From Adiantum capillus-veneris (Eukaryota > Streptophyta > Polypodiopsida > Polypodiales > Pteridaceae), in assembly GCA_014529385.2 (NCBI GenBank), contig CM043960.1, positions 34,930,896-34,994,895 of the forward strand: 64,000 bases of DNA. The letters are read 5' to 3'. Numbering within the stretch: the stretch's first letter is position 1; the number at the start of each line of letters is the position of its first letter. Made by a program: the position numbers and the translations under genes. This document shows positions 11,312 to 22,270 of the stretch, one piece after another. The notes under the pieces were generated by a model. That model was not told the DNA's origin. It ran no database searches and saw nothing but the letters and a program-made list of their open reading frames with translations.

Positions 11312-14300
11312 CTAAGATGGAACCAGCTTTCGTTTGCCCTTTGATCTAGATGACGTCTGAGAAGTCCCAGTACCAGCATTCTCCTTCTGGATGATTCGGT
11401 AAATGGCCTCTTGCTCAAGATGATCCCACCTTTCCGTGGTCATCTCTACTTCATAAGGCGTGAGGGAATGATAGGTTTTAGTGTCAGGATCATAGAGTGT
11501 GCGTCTGGTTCTGGCAAGCTTGTGACAATGCAAAGCGGTATGGATCCATCCTTCTAAAAGAGGCTGATTAGTGTTGACCCGAGCTTCAAAAAGAATCTCA
11601 ACCATCTCCCTGTACTGTGGTGCTAGGCCCGCCTTAGCTACAATATCCTTTTCAGGCAATTTAGACGATTCAACAGTAAGTTGCAGCAGCTCATTAGTGA
11701 TCTTGGTCAGGCCCCTGATCTGAATCTTCCACTGACCCATACATATCCGGATCCTTTGCATCTCTTCTTTCAGCTCATGAATACATTGAGTTGGAGAGCA
11801 TCATTGAACAGTGTTTGCCAAGTTTTCCATTCCACAGTCAATCGCTCATACCAATCCTGGATCTCATCAATAATCTTGAAGTATGTCAGGTGATCAACTG
11901 GTTCTAGATGTTGAGGATAAAGTGCTGGAAAAAATCTTGGCAGTTCCGTCTCTCTTGCTGGGAAGGCATACAAGAGAATTGGAGAATCATGTACAAATTC
12001 TAAAAAATTGAGGACAGCCTGTTTCTCTTGCTGCATCATCTTTCTGGTGATTCTCACTAGCTAAAACAATTTGCGGAGAGCAGTTGCCTGTTCTCCGACT
12101 GACATTCTAGTCTGCGGTCCTTTACTAGTGGCTGTTTGATCTTCAAGAATGGCCCTTACTCTTTGATCCAAGACTCCTCTAGCAATTTGCATATGCACCA
12201 AAACCTCCTTTAATTGTTCCCTAACATCCTTCATACATTTGTAGGTTGGTTTGTTTCCCAGCAGAAGTTCTAATTCAAGAGCGAGAGAGCGACAATCTGC
12301 AGTAGACTGTCTTTGCAAATGTGGGTTGGTCACTCTCTCTTCAACAGTGATTATCCATTCAGGAACCCTTTCCAGCACTGGACTGTACTGGGATGCGCAG
12401 GTAAACGGCAAGTTTCTTGATCATGAAAAGCCACTGATTTCCAATGCTCCATCATTTCCCTGGCCCCTACATACAGTCTCTGAAAACGTTCCAGATCAGA
12501 CAGGAGATCATCATCCTCCAGATATTATCTGGTGATGGAAGCTTGCTGATGTCTCAATTGCCTGTTCATGGTGATAAGCTGCAAGGAATGCTGCTGATCA
12601 GCTACTGGTCCCTCATCTTGAACTTTGATTTTCCCTTTAGCCTCCCTACTGAGCTGGGACTGATTTGTTGGCTGATTCCTAGTGTGACTGGGATGTTGTT
12701 CTTCTGACTGCTGATTACCCGATTGCTGCCCTTCATTCTGGCCTAGTTGGTCTGGCTGTGGCTGACCTCCTTCAGTTGGCCCTATGCCACCAATACCAGG
12801 TCCTGGAGCTGGAGGTGGGGCATCATCATCATCATTAGTATGCCCTTGTTCTTGGTCATCCTCCTCCTTATCAGCTCCTTCATCCTTATCCTCTTCTTCT
12901 TCCTTATCTTCTTCTGCTTCATCCAGGGAATTCTGCTAGTCAATATAATCCAGGATTGCTTGATTTGTCAGAGCATTATTATATTCAGCCACTTTGTCCT
13001 GCAAATCACTCTACATGGTCTCCATGAGAGACTTCAAATTTTCCAGATCAAAGACAGCGTTGCTTGCTGGATTTAAAATTTCAGCCAAGCTGTTATAAAT
13101 ATATTTGTCAGTGAGGGAAGCCTTCAGAGCTGTGTGGCTACGTAGCAAGAAGTTGAAGTCAATTCTCTTCATTTTCAACATTGTTTCCGCCCGATTTGTA
13201 GCTTTCTGCGTTTCCTTCCTTTCCTCCTTGATGATCAACATCTCAGACTCCGCCTTAGCTAGCCTTTTGTTTAATAGATCAATAACCTTATTTGAATGAG
13301 CTTCAAGTAGCCTATGGCGCATATTCTGCTCATCTCGTGCTGTCTTGAGCTTCTGAATCCAGTCTTCAGCTTCCTTCAAGTCAGCTTTAGCCTTTTTCAG
13401 TTCATCTTCTGACCCTGCAACATCCAACATTTGTCCCATAGAGTGGACAATAGTATTCCAGGAAGACTGGATGAGGACTGAACATCCGTCCTTTACTGTA
13501 GCTGGGTCAGAATCAGTAGGCTCATATACTGTCACTGGAGCCATATAGGGCAAGGCTGCATAATCAGCTTTCTGTAGAAAGAGACACCCTTTCAATGGAT
13601 GGGTCTGCATTTGTTGCAACCTGTCCTTCTTTACCAGGTGCAAAGCTTCTTCATTATTTGAAATAGAAACACCACCCAAAAAGGTTGGAGAAGCTGGAAC
13701 ATTGCCTTTGTCCACTTGTCCTTTGCCTTTGTCCACAGCCGACTGCTCTGGTACCTTCTCAGAAGTTGATGCCTTTGCCTGATCTTTGCCAGTACCAGTA
13801 GCGACTGTACTATGTCCTACTGACTGGTTGACTGCAACATTCTGAGCAGGTTGTTTATCGGTTTGGCTCAATATAGCCTTTTCAGTATTCACAGTTTTGA
13901 CCTGACTCTCTATCTGCTTGAGAAAAGCACTGCTCTTTGTCAGTGTCATTTTCGGTTTCTTCGAACTACCAGCCTGATCTCGATGGCTTTCCTTTTCAGA
14001 CCAGTTGGAGTGGTCTAACTGTCCGTAGCTTCGTCATCTGAGGACAAATCAATATTCTTGGGCTCTAAAACCGGCTTCTCACTCCAAGCCAATTTGACCT
14101 GGCCATGAGCATCTGGAGCAGTGGCCCAATACAAAAATTGCCAAACATACCAAGCCTTAAAAACACTCTGGGATTTCAACTTGGCAGTTTACTGAAGCAC
14201 GTTATTTGACAGGATTTGACAAAGGTTGATAGAGACCTTTGAATCCAATGTCTTGGCCAACATCATAGCAAAGACTTTCTCAGATACATATGTTGGATTA

Positions 14301-15112
14301 TTTTTAAGGCTTACTGCTTCGGCCACAAACCTATAAGCAGTAGAAGCTTCTAGTCCTGCCACTGGAATCCCTTGACCACTGGCCTTGTGCTTGCGCTTAG
14401 CCGCTTCATCTTCTTTTAGGACTATACTTATCTGATGCGGGGTCACCACAGATGGCTTGGGCTCATTGGGCATCCGGAATGCAAAAGCTATGTCTTCTAG
14501 TGTAGCCGACATCTTTTTACCATACACTATGGCACTGCCATCTTCCGCATCGAAAGAATCAAGTACCTGCTTGATGATGTCCGCGTCGAAATCTATTCTT
14601 ATGGCTTGCAAAACGATTCGTAGATCCCATAATTGCAGCAAAGCCATAGCTTGGTCGGTGAATACATAATGTTGAATCTTGCTGTAAGGAATGATAGGAA
14701 GGCTTGCTTTTGCAGCAGTGACGATGGCTTGGGTTTCCTCAAGATATTCCTGCATCTTGTCTGAGCGCTTCTTCCTACCCATGCACTGTGAAGACGAAGA
14801 AACAGACGAAGGAGAAGAAGACTTACTTGATGCATCAAAGCCGTACCAAGGCGTCGCTCGCAAAGCTAGTCGACAATCGACTGCCTCCTCAGAAGATGAA
14901 GTCTGCGGCTGTAGCGAAGATACTTCAGAGCTTGGAGATGGCGAATGAATAACGAGAGGAAATCGTCGCGCAGGGGATTTGTGAGGAAAAATGCCGACTC
15001 TCCTGACTGTTATACATGTTCGCTCCATAAAAGCTCCACCACTCGCCGCTCCTAGACTTATGTGCGTCACTGTTGTCGTGGTAGACATGCATTGGACAAG
15101 ACCTATACCCAT
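11312..15112 (-). pseudogene. Accessory coding region downstream of Gypsy integrase, function unknown
   Basis: About 3.8 kb lies between integrase and the 3' LTR as successive open segments: 15112-14189 (307 codons), 13949-13011 (312), 12411-12061, 12057-11770 and 11761-11312, separated by frameshifts or stops. The first has a Ser-rich N-terminus (about residues 55-110), then a folded-looking region containing IVYGKKMSATLEDIAFAFRM, which recalls the plant transposon protein domain seen in Athila-type elements (from memory, weak). The second has a Gln/Thr/Lys-rich start and a coiled-coil half (about residues 175-280). No signal peptide or membrane segment was seen, so an envelope role is not supported. 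Athila-type elements do carry extra frames after pol. Confidence 0.65.
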
Positions 15113-15181
15113 CCTTGAAATGATTACTACTGGCGTGCCATTTGACCGTTGGGCGCTTAAAAATTGAAAAGTGTGTTCCCA

Positions 15182-16360
15182 CTAATACTGGATCGGTTTC
15201 CAGTCTGGTTTGATCATACTGGTACTGATTCTAAGATCAGTCTGGTTTGGTTCCACTGGTACTGGTTCTGAAATTGGAATTGGTTGCACATGAAAAAGCC
15301 CAAAAATATCCGATTCTGGTATCTCTTGATCTGCAGTTCCCAATTCCCTAGTACCTTGTTCTTGCCCAGACTCTCTAGCTTCTGAATAGTAAAGCTTGAT
15401 CTTTGCACCATTATATACTCCTGGAAACAATAATCCAGATAAATATTTCAGTCTTATTGTACCATTGGAGAAGACCCAGTCTACCTCAAATGGTCCTGCC
15501 CAGGCAATCTTCAGGTTTGGCTTCTTCGGACCCAGTCTAGACTGATAAAGAAGCACCAAATCTCCTTTCTAAAATTCCCGAACCTTAATTCGGCGATCAT
15601 GCCAGTGCGTCCTTCGTTGTTGAACAATTTCTTGTTCCAGTATAGCCCGCTGCCTGAGTTCATCTAACTGCATAAGTTCATCTAGGCGCTTTTTCAAATT
15701 GTGGTTGAAGCCTAAGCCATACTTCACAGCCATTCTCAGACTTGGGATAACAAACTCCATAGGAACCACAACTTCAGTGCCATACACCATTTTGAATGGT
15801 GTCAACCCAGTAGTGACCTTCTAAGCTGTTCTATACGCCCATAGAGCAGTCTGGAGTTTCAAATCCCACTGGTCTGGTTTCTTCTGCACAACCTTAGTGA
15901 GAATAGTCTTGATTGTCTTGTTACTACTTTCAGCCTGTCCATTGCATCTGGGATAATATGGAGTAGATTTCCGATGCTTGACCGAAAGCATATCCAATAG
16001 AATTTCCATGGTGTCATTGATAAAATGTGTTCCTTGGTCTGACACAATCTCTACTAGACATCCATATCGACAAACAATATTCTTAAATAGAAACCTTGCA
16101 GTTGACTTGGCTGTGTTGTCAGGAAGAGCCTTAGCTTCAACCCACTTAGTGACATAACAAGTAGCCATTACTATGTACTTGTTCTTCCTGGGAGTAACCT
16201 TCTTAAAAGGTCCCATAAAATCTAATCCCCATTTCATGAACACACCCAGTGGTTGTACTGGCGTTAAAGGAGTCATATCTGCAGCTGTTGGTCGACCCAT
16301 TCTTTGGCATATGTCACAAGTTTTACAAAACTTCTAACATCAGCAATTAGTGTTTGCCAC
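15182..16360 (-). pseudogene. Gypsy integrase, broken by in-frame stops
   Basis: The frame reads through from about 16345 to 15182 with stops near 15821 and 15569. CKTCDICQRMG just upstream of 16300 is the CxxC half of the HHCC zinc finger. The catalytic triad is visible: Asp in GLDFMGPF, Asp in VSDQGTHF and Glu in GQAESSNKTI. A C-terminal region follows with KGDLVLLYQSRLG and LKIAWAGPFEV, the usual integrase DNA-binding end. There is no chromodomain. Integrase inserts the element DNA into the genome. Confidence 0.88.
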
Positions 16361-16605
16361 CACAGACCAGCTTACAGAATCTTCTTGTAGGTAACTTCAT
16401 TGGAAAAATGTCCACCAGATTCGCCATTATGTGCTTCTGAAATAACTTGCATTCTTCCTTTCATAGGCACACAACGCCGAAGTATACCATCAACACCCAA
16501 TCGATAGAGTGACCCTCCGATGATAGTAAACTTCAAGCTTTTGATGACCAAAGCTTTCTTCTGGTTCTGCTTCTAGTCCTCTGGAAAAGCATCTTGAGAA
16601 ATAAA

Positions 16606-17063
16606 CTAATAAACATCATACCATTCAGGATCAACTGATTCTCCTGCCTCCAGCTGAAATAAGTCAGCGTCCACTGGTTCATCCCTCAAGGGTGATTCTG
16701 AATAACCTTCCGTACTTCTTGACAGAAAATCAGCTCCACAGTGATTCTTGCCAGGCTTGTGAAAAATTCTGAATTCAAACTCCATTAAGAACATCATCCA
16801 CCGCATCAGCCTGCCTTGAATAATAACTTTATTAATCAAGAACAGAAGAGCCTGATGGTCCACATAAAAATGGAACAACTTTCCCAATAGGTAATGCATG
16901 AACTTTGTAGCACTGAAAACCATTCCAGGGGCTTCTCACTCAGTAATTGTATATCCTTGTTCAGCCTGACTGAATCTCGACGACTGGCAAAATAAACAGG
17001 ATAATCAGTCCTTCCGTCTGGCTGAGCCAATATCGCCCCCATTGCCAATCCCGAAGCGTCCAC
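16606..17063 (-). pseudogene. Gypsy RNase H, frameshifted
   Basis: MDASGLAMGAILAQ holds the first catalytic Asp, and YPVYFASR follows. After a frameshift near 16920, FYVDHQALLFLINK and EFEFRIFHKPGKNHCGADFLSRS complete the domain. This is the standard RT-linked RNase H of Gypsy elements, which degrades the RNA strand during reverse transcription. Confidence 0.85.
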
Positions 17064-18690
17064 ATGTACTGAAAAATAACATCCCAGTTTGGTTGCCTAA
17101 GGACTGGTTTACTGATAATGGCCTTTTTCAGATTCTGGAAGCTCTCCTCACATTCAGCAATCCAAGTGAACTTAATGGTCTTCTTTGTAAGCTCATAGGA
17201 GAAGCGGATTTGTTTGAATCCATTTAAATTCGTTTGAAAACCATTTCTAGGAATAGTAGGTGATGTTATTCATCCGAATATACAGTAAAGTCATCCATAA
17301 AGATGGTGAGGAACCGATGAAGGAATTCATGAAACATTTCCATCATACACCGCTGAAAGGTAGCTGGTGCATTGCACAAGCCAAAAGGCATCACCAGATA
17401 CATGAAAGCTCCCCACTCGGTGATGAAAGTGGTCTTTGCTCTATCTTCAGGAGCGATCTGTAACTGGTTATAGCAGTGTAACCATCCATATAGCTATACA
17501 TTTCATATCTTGCGATCTCATCAAGCAACACATCAGTAAAAGGCAATGGAAATGGATCTTTGATAGTTTGGGCGTTGAGTTTCCTATAGTCAACACAGAC
17601 TCTCAATTTCCCGTTTTTCTTGGGAACTACGACTATGGGAAATAGCCAATCGCTACTGGCCACCTCTATGATGAACCCAGCCTTGAGAAGATTATCAATC
17701 TCCTCTTTGACCTTCTTAGCATAGTTGGGGTTCATTTGGTATCTTTGCAGTCGTACTGGCCTAGCATCTGGCTTCAACGATATCCGATGCTGACATACTT
17801 CAGGATCCACTCCCTTCACGTCTGTGTGTTCCCAGGCAAACACGTCTTTGTAGTTCTGGAACATCCTACGTGCCTTTTGCTTCATTACCGGGTTGAGATG
17901 CTTGTTGACCTTGATCATCCTAGGACTATCGTCTGATCCTAGGTTCCATTCTTCCACTTCTTGGTTTTCTGGAAGCAACCAATTAGGCCCACCTCCTTTT
18001 CGTTTGGTCGATTCCTCAACATAATCCCAGGATGGCCCATTCAGTTTTGAATCAGCATTCTTATCCACTGTGTGTTCTTCAGAACGTACTGGCTCCTCTA
18101 CCATACCAGTATCAACTGATTCCACCAACCTCCCAGTTAACTGAACCGATCTTTCCCTTGTGTTGATTTCAGTAAACTGATTTGGCAATTTCTTTTTCTG
18201 CTTGTTGGCTTGCTCTTTATTCAGTAAAACTGCATTCAAGTCAATCTCTGCTAAAGGAAATATGTTTAGTGTTGCTAACATCCGTTCGATCTTCTTTGCC
18301 TTATACTTCTGGCATAGCTCCCTCGGCCTCAGCTCTTTTCTCCAGCTCCTAGTATTGTTCGTATGGATTTGAATTTTGCCGCTGGCCCCTTCTATGGTTA
18401 AGGTTTGATTTGCATAGTCATGAACAACATGTGCTGTTCTCAACCATGGGCGCCCTAGCCTCATCCCATATGCCCCTTGCACATCCAGAACTAAGAAGCT
18501 GGTTTTAAATTTTTCCCTACCTACTCTTATCTGCATATTTTCGATCATGCCCGTAGCTTGTACCACTCTGTGATCTGCCATTTGCACTTTAAATGGTGCT
18601 GGCTTTAGATTTGTGATGCCCATTCTCTACTGGAGATGAACTCCCATTATATTGACTCTTGCTCCTCCATCCAGGATAACACTTGAAAGA
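17064..18690 (-). pseudogene. Gypsy protease and reverse transcriptase, frameshifted
   Basis: An aspartic protease motif, VILDGGARVNIM, lies at about 18650, just before a stop and the long segment that starts at ATG 18623. The flap and LGRPWLRTAHVV (second protease motif) follow within the first 65 residues. Reverse transcriptase covers about residues 290-410: VVVPKKNGKLRVCVDYRKLN and YSYMDGYTAI. After a frameshift near 17460, MPFGLCNAPATFQRCMM and the catalytic FMDDF (about 17287-17301) are seen. These order the element as gag-PR-RT-RH-IN, the Gypsy arrangement. Confidence 0.9.
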
Positions 18691-18695
18691 GGTTC

Positions 18696-20454
18696 CTATT
18701 GCTTCCTAACCTTGTAGTCCACCTGAATGAGTGGAACTTCATAATCTCGGACGGCCGTCAGGTCCACTGTTCTGGCCTCTGCCTCAGCTTTCCTACGCTG
18801 TCTGATGAAATTTGCCACTTCAGGCAAGGTTTTTCTCATATCCTCCATCTCTATAGTCAACTTATGAATTCTATCACAAATTTTAACATGAATTTCTTCT
18901 TTCTCGTGGTCAGATTGGTTGTCAGAGCTCGAAGAACTGGTTGTATCTTCACACTGCCATTCCTCTCTTGCAGTGCTTCCAATCCTTCCATCAACTCTTA
19001 GTTCATGAGCCATTCCTTGTACTGCAGCTAGCATGGTCTCAGGTATGCCCGGTATTGACTGATCTTTCTCAGGTGATTGGGCTGGTATCTTCTGAATGAC
19101 TCGGGCTTTAGAACTTTCTGGCTGCTCTGGAAGCTTCTTGGCTAAATCCTCCATGATTTTAGCCGCTAGTTCTCTCTGCTCTTGCCATTCATCTACCACC
19201 TTCTCTTTACCCTTGGCCTTCCAAATTTCTCTTTGTTGAGCCCACTTGCTGCTGTTAGTAGTGACTGGTGTCTCTGAAGTATCTGGAATTTCTTCAATTA
19301 CTACACCCTTGCTTCTTGTGACTACCCATACTGGGATTGGCTCTGGTGCCTTAGCCTCAGTAGTAGCAGTAGTTGAAGGTGCATCTGGGCATTGGGCTGC
19401 AAAATGGCCGTACTTCCCACAAGTGTAGCAATTCATACTCCGACTTTGGAAGTTTCCACGTCCTCTGCCTCGGCCCATACCCGTTTGGAATCGGCCACGT
19501 CCTTGACCAGTACCACTAGTACATGGTCTCTCCTCTTGAGATACTTTGGCGGGTTCTACTTTCAGTGGTTCGGTATAGGCTACCACTGATAGGTCTTTGC
19601 CTTTCTTAAAGTGATGAATCCTGATACCATAATTGTTCCATAAATGACCAAAAGCCTTACAGTAAGTACATTGTGGGCACTCGTTGGCGATATGGTCCTT
19701 GGATTTGCATTTCGAACACCAAGTCTCCATCTTCCGAACTGGCTGTCTGGTGTGGCTAATCTCGGCAATCTGTCTAGTCATTTCTTCAATCTTCTTGGTC
19801 CAAGATCCCTTCTTTGACTTATCCTTGGACCGTTCATTAGAGCTGCTTTCAAAGCTGCTGGACACCTCACTGGAATCATAACTCTCAGTAGCAGAGCTAC
19901 TGCTACTGGACCTTCTCTTTTTGTGGCTCTTTTCCTTCTTGGCCTGCTGTTCCAGCTTCAATGCCCGTTGTACCAGATCATTGAATTTCTTGGTTGGAGC
20001 TGGTACCTCCTGCTCCCTAAGCTTACCCATTCAGAAACCATGCACGAAACCTCTTCTCGGATGGCGCTTCCTGTAATTGCCTGGTTAGCTCCTTGATTTT
20101 TTCCACATAACTTCGGACTGATAGATTCCGCTGCTTAATCTTATCCAGTTCACAGAGGATATCTTCATCACCTCTGTTGTCGGAATACTCCAGTCTGAAG
20201 GCTTTAAGCAATTTGTTGTAGGATCTGAGCTGACAGGCGGGGTAATGGTAATACCATTTCCTCGCTGCCTCCTTCAATGTTTGCGGGAAGTATTCCCCTC
20301 AATCATCTTCATCAATATTTTTAAGTTCAGCATACTGCTCAAAAGCCTGTATGTGAACGTCTGGATCATTCTTCTTACCTCCCTTGAATATTGGAAAAGA
20401 AATTTTCAAAAAAGATGAGTAATCATTCTGAATACCACTGATTGTGCGGCTTCT
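18696..20454 (-). pseudogene. Gypsy gag, main part with two zinc knuckles
   Basis: Segments 20454-20299, 20277-20023 and 20030-18696 carry a retrotransposon gag core. Landmarks are the Trp/Tyr stretch RKWYYHYPACQLRSYNKLLK, then YVEKIKELTRQL. A Ser/Lys-rich linker follows (about residues 30-75 of the long segment). CSKCKSKDHIANEC and CYTCGKYGHFAAQC are two CCHC knuckles, with another Cys pair (CTYCKAFGH) between them. Gag forms the particle and binds RNA. A stop at about 20296 and a one-base shift near 20025 break it. The rest of gag lies on the other side of the nested Copia. Confidence 0.85.
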
Positions 20455-20459
20455 CTTCT
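20455..20459. repeat. Copia target-site duplication, left (CTTCT)
   Basis: CTTCT here and at 25633-25637 directly flank the Copia LTRs, giving a normal 5-bp target duplication. Confidence 0.93.
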
Positions 20460-20684
20460 TGTTGGAATTAGGGTTGCAGAGAAACACATAGCTTGGAGAA
20501 GATGAAGGAAGCTCAAGGCACACAATAGAGAGTGTATTACTTGGTGTGCAATGGAAAGATAGATAGCCCTAGAGTGATGGGCGTATATACAATGCACGGG
20601 GCAAAAAACCTCCTAAAGAGGGAAAAAATGCCCCGGCGGTCCTAGTGTGTTCACACACATCACTACCACATGTATATGGTAACA
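20460..20684 (-). repeat. Copia 3' LTR (left)
   Basis: 225 bp, TG...CA ends, paired with 25406-25632. It includes CGTATATACAATGC, a possible TATA region when read on either strand. Confidence 0.96.
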
Positions 20685-20697
20685 AATCCCCCCTGGA
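20685..20697 (-). promoter_or_regulatory. Copia polypurine tract
   Basis: The minus strand reads CCAGGGGGGATT immediately before the 3' LTR. Confidence 0.85.
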
Positions 20698-20762
20698 GTG
20701 ATGCGGTGAACGAGAGCTGGCACATGAGTAAAGGGAAGTGCCATGCCCTGAGGACAAGATCA

Positions 20763-22255
20763 GTCCACAAAGGGGAGTAAGCCCAAAGCTTTGCGGAAAG
20801 CTTCAAGCTTCTCACGAGACAATGCCTTTGTGAAAAGATCTTCAAGGTTGTGTTGTGTTGGCACATAAGCCAAGCTGATCTCTCCTGCTGAGAGCCTCTC
20901 CCTGACATAGTGGTAATGCACCTCAATGTGCTTTGTGCGAGCATTAAATATTGGGTTCCTCGCAACTGCTAATGCGCTCTGACTGTCAGTGTAGATAGTG
21001 TTGGCAGTGTCCTATCCAACACCCAAATCAGCCATAAGGCGTCTGAGCCATACACACTCAACCGTAGCTGTGAAGACTGCCCTGTACTCAGCCTCACAAC
21101 TCGAAGTGGCCACAGTAGGTTGCTACTTGCTCAACCATGATATAAATGAACTGCCAAGCATGAAACAAAAACCAGTTGTGGACACTCCCGTGTCAAAACA
21201 ACCAGCCCAATCTGAGTCCAAAAAAGCATGTATGTCTGGCGGCAATGATCCCCCCTTGGGATAAAACAAGCCAAGACGTAAAGTGCCACTAAGGTAGCGG
21301 AAAATCCTCTTGACAGCCTGCCAATGCTTAGACCCTGGGCTATGCATAAATCTGCTGACCTGTGAGACGCAAAATGAACATCTGGACTCGTGTTGCATAC
21401 ATAAATGAGGCAGCCAACAGCAGTTTGGTAAAGAGTGACATCAGCAGGATCGCCAGCATCATATAGACTCAACTTCAAACCTGTTTCCATGGGAGTGGCA
21501 ATAGGTTTGCAATCCTCAAGTCCAAACTTACATAGCAATGTTTCTATGTAACTTTTCTGACACAAAGCAATACCACCATCACACTGCTTAAACTGTATAC
21601 CCAAGTAATGATGCAACAACCCCAAATCTTTCATCTTGAAAGTAGCATTCAAATCAGCCTTAAATTCAGCAATATGTCTCTCATTTGGTCCAGTGATCAG
21701 CAAATCATCAACATAAAGAACCACAATGAGAAATACATCATCCTCACGCTTTACATACAATGTGCTTTCCGTTGGACTGTTACGAAAGACTTGTTTGACC
21801 AAATGAGTGTTAGCTTTTTCATACCAAGCACGAGGAGATTGCTTCAACCCATACAAAGCCTTGTTACATTTGCACACTTTGTCCTCTTGTACTTTTATGA
21901 CAAAACCGCGAGGTTGCGTTACATACACTTCCTCAAATATATCACCATTCAAGAAAGCAGTAACAATGTCTGATTGATGTATATCCCAACCAAAATGAGC
22001 TGTCAATGCACATAGAAAACGCACAGTAGTCATACGACAAGTGGGACCAAAAGTCTCTTCATAATCTATGCCTTTTTGCTGTGCATAACCCTTTGCAACA
22101 AGTCGAGCCTTATGTCGATCGATCTCACCATCTGGCTTGCGTTTCAACTTGTAAACCCACTTCGTACCAATGGCCTTTTTGCGAGGAGGCAAATCACATA
22201 AAGTCCATGTGTCATTTTCTATAAGTGCATCATATTCTGATTGCATGGCAGCCAT
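20763..22255 (-). pseudogene. Copia reverse transcriptase and RNase H, broken
   Basis: From 22255 the frame shows TWTLCDLPPRKKAIGTKWVY, ARLVAKGYAQQKGIDYEETF, HQSDIVTAFLNGDIFEEVYV, ALYGLKQSPRAWY and the catalytic VVLYVDDLLITG, all classic Copia reverse transcriptase blocks. Near 21370 the frame shifts. RNase H follows (LDSDWAGCFDTGVSTTGF, then SSCEAEYRAV, YTDSQSALA and TKHIEVHYHYVRE) and ends at about 20763. Stops lie at about 21123 and 21014; the second looks like CAG changed to TAG. The protein copies element RNA into DNA. Confidence 0.92.
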
Positions 22256-22270
22256 CCAATTTCCTTAATT

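Noticed and set aside
14189-15112. Envelope-like gene in the Gypsy element
   Set aside because: No signal peptide, transmembrane helix or glycosylated ectodomain pattern is visible; kept as an accessory region of unknown function.
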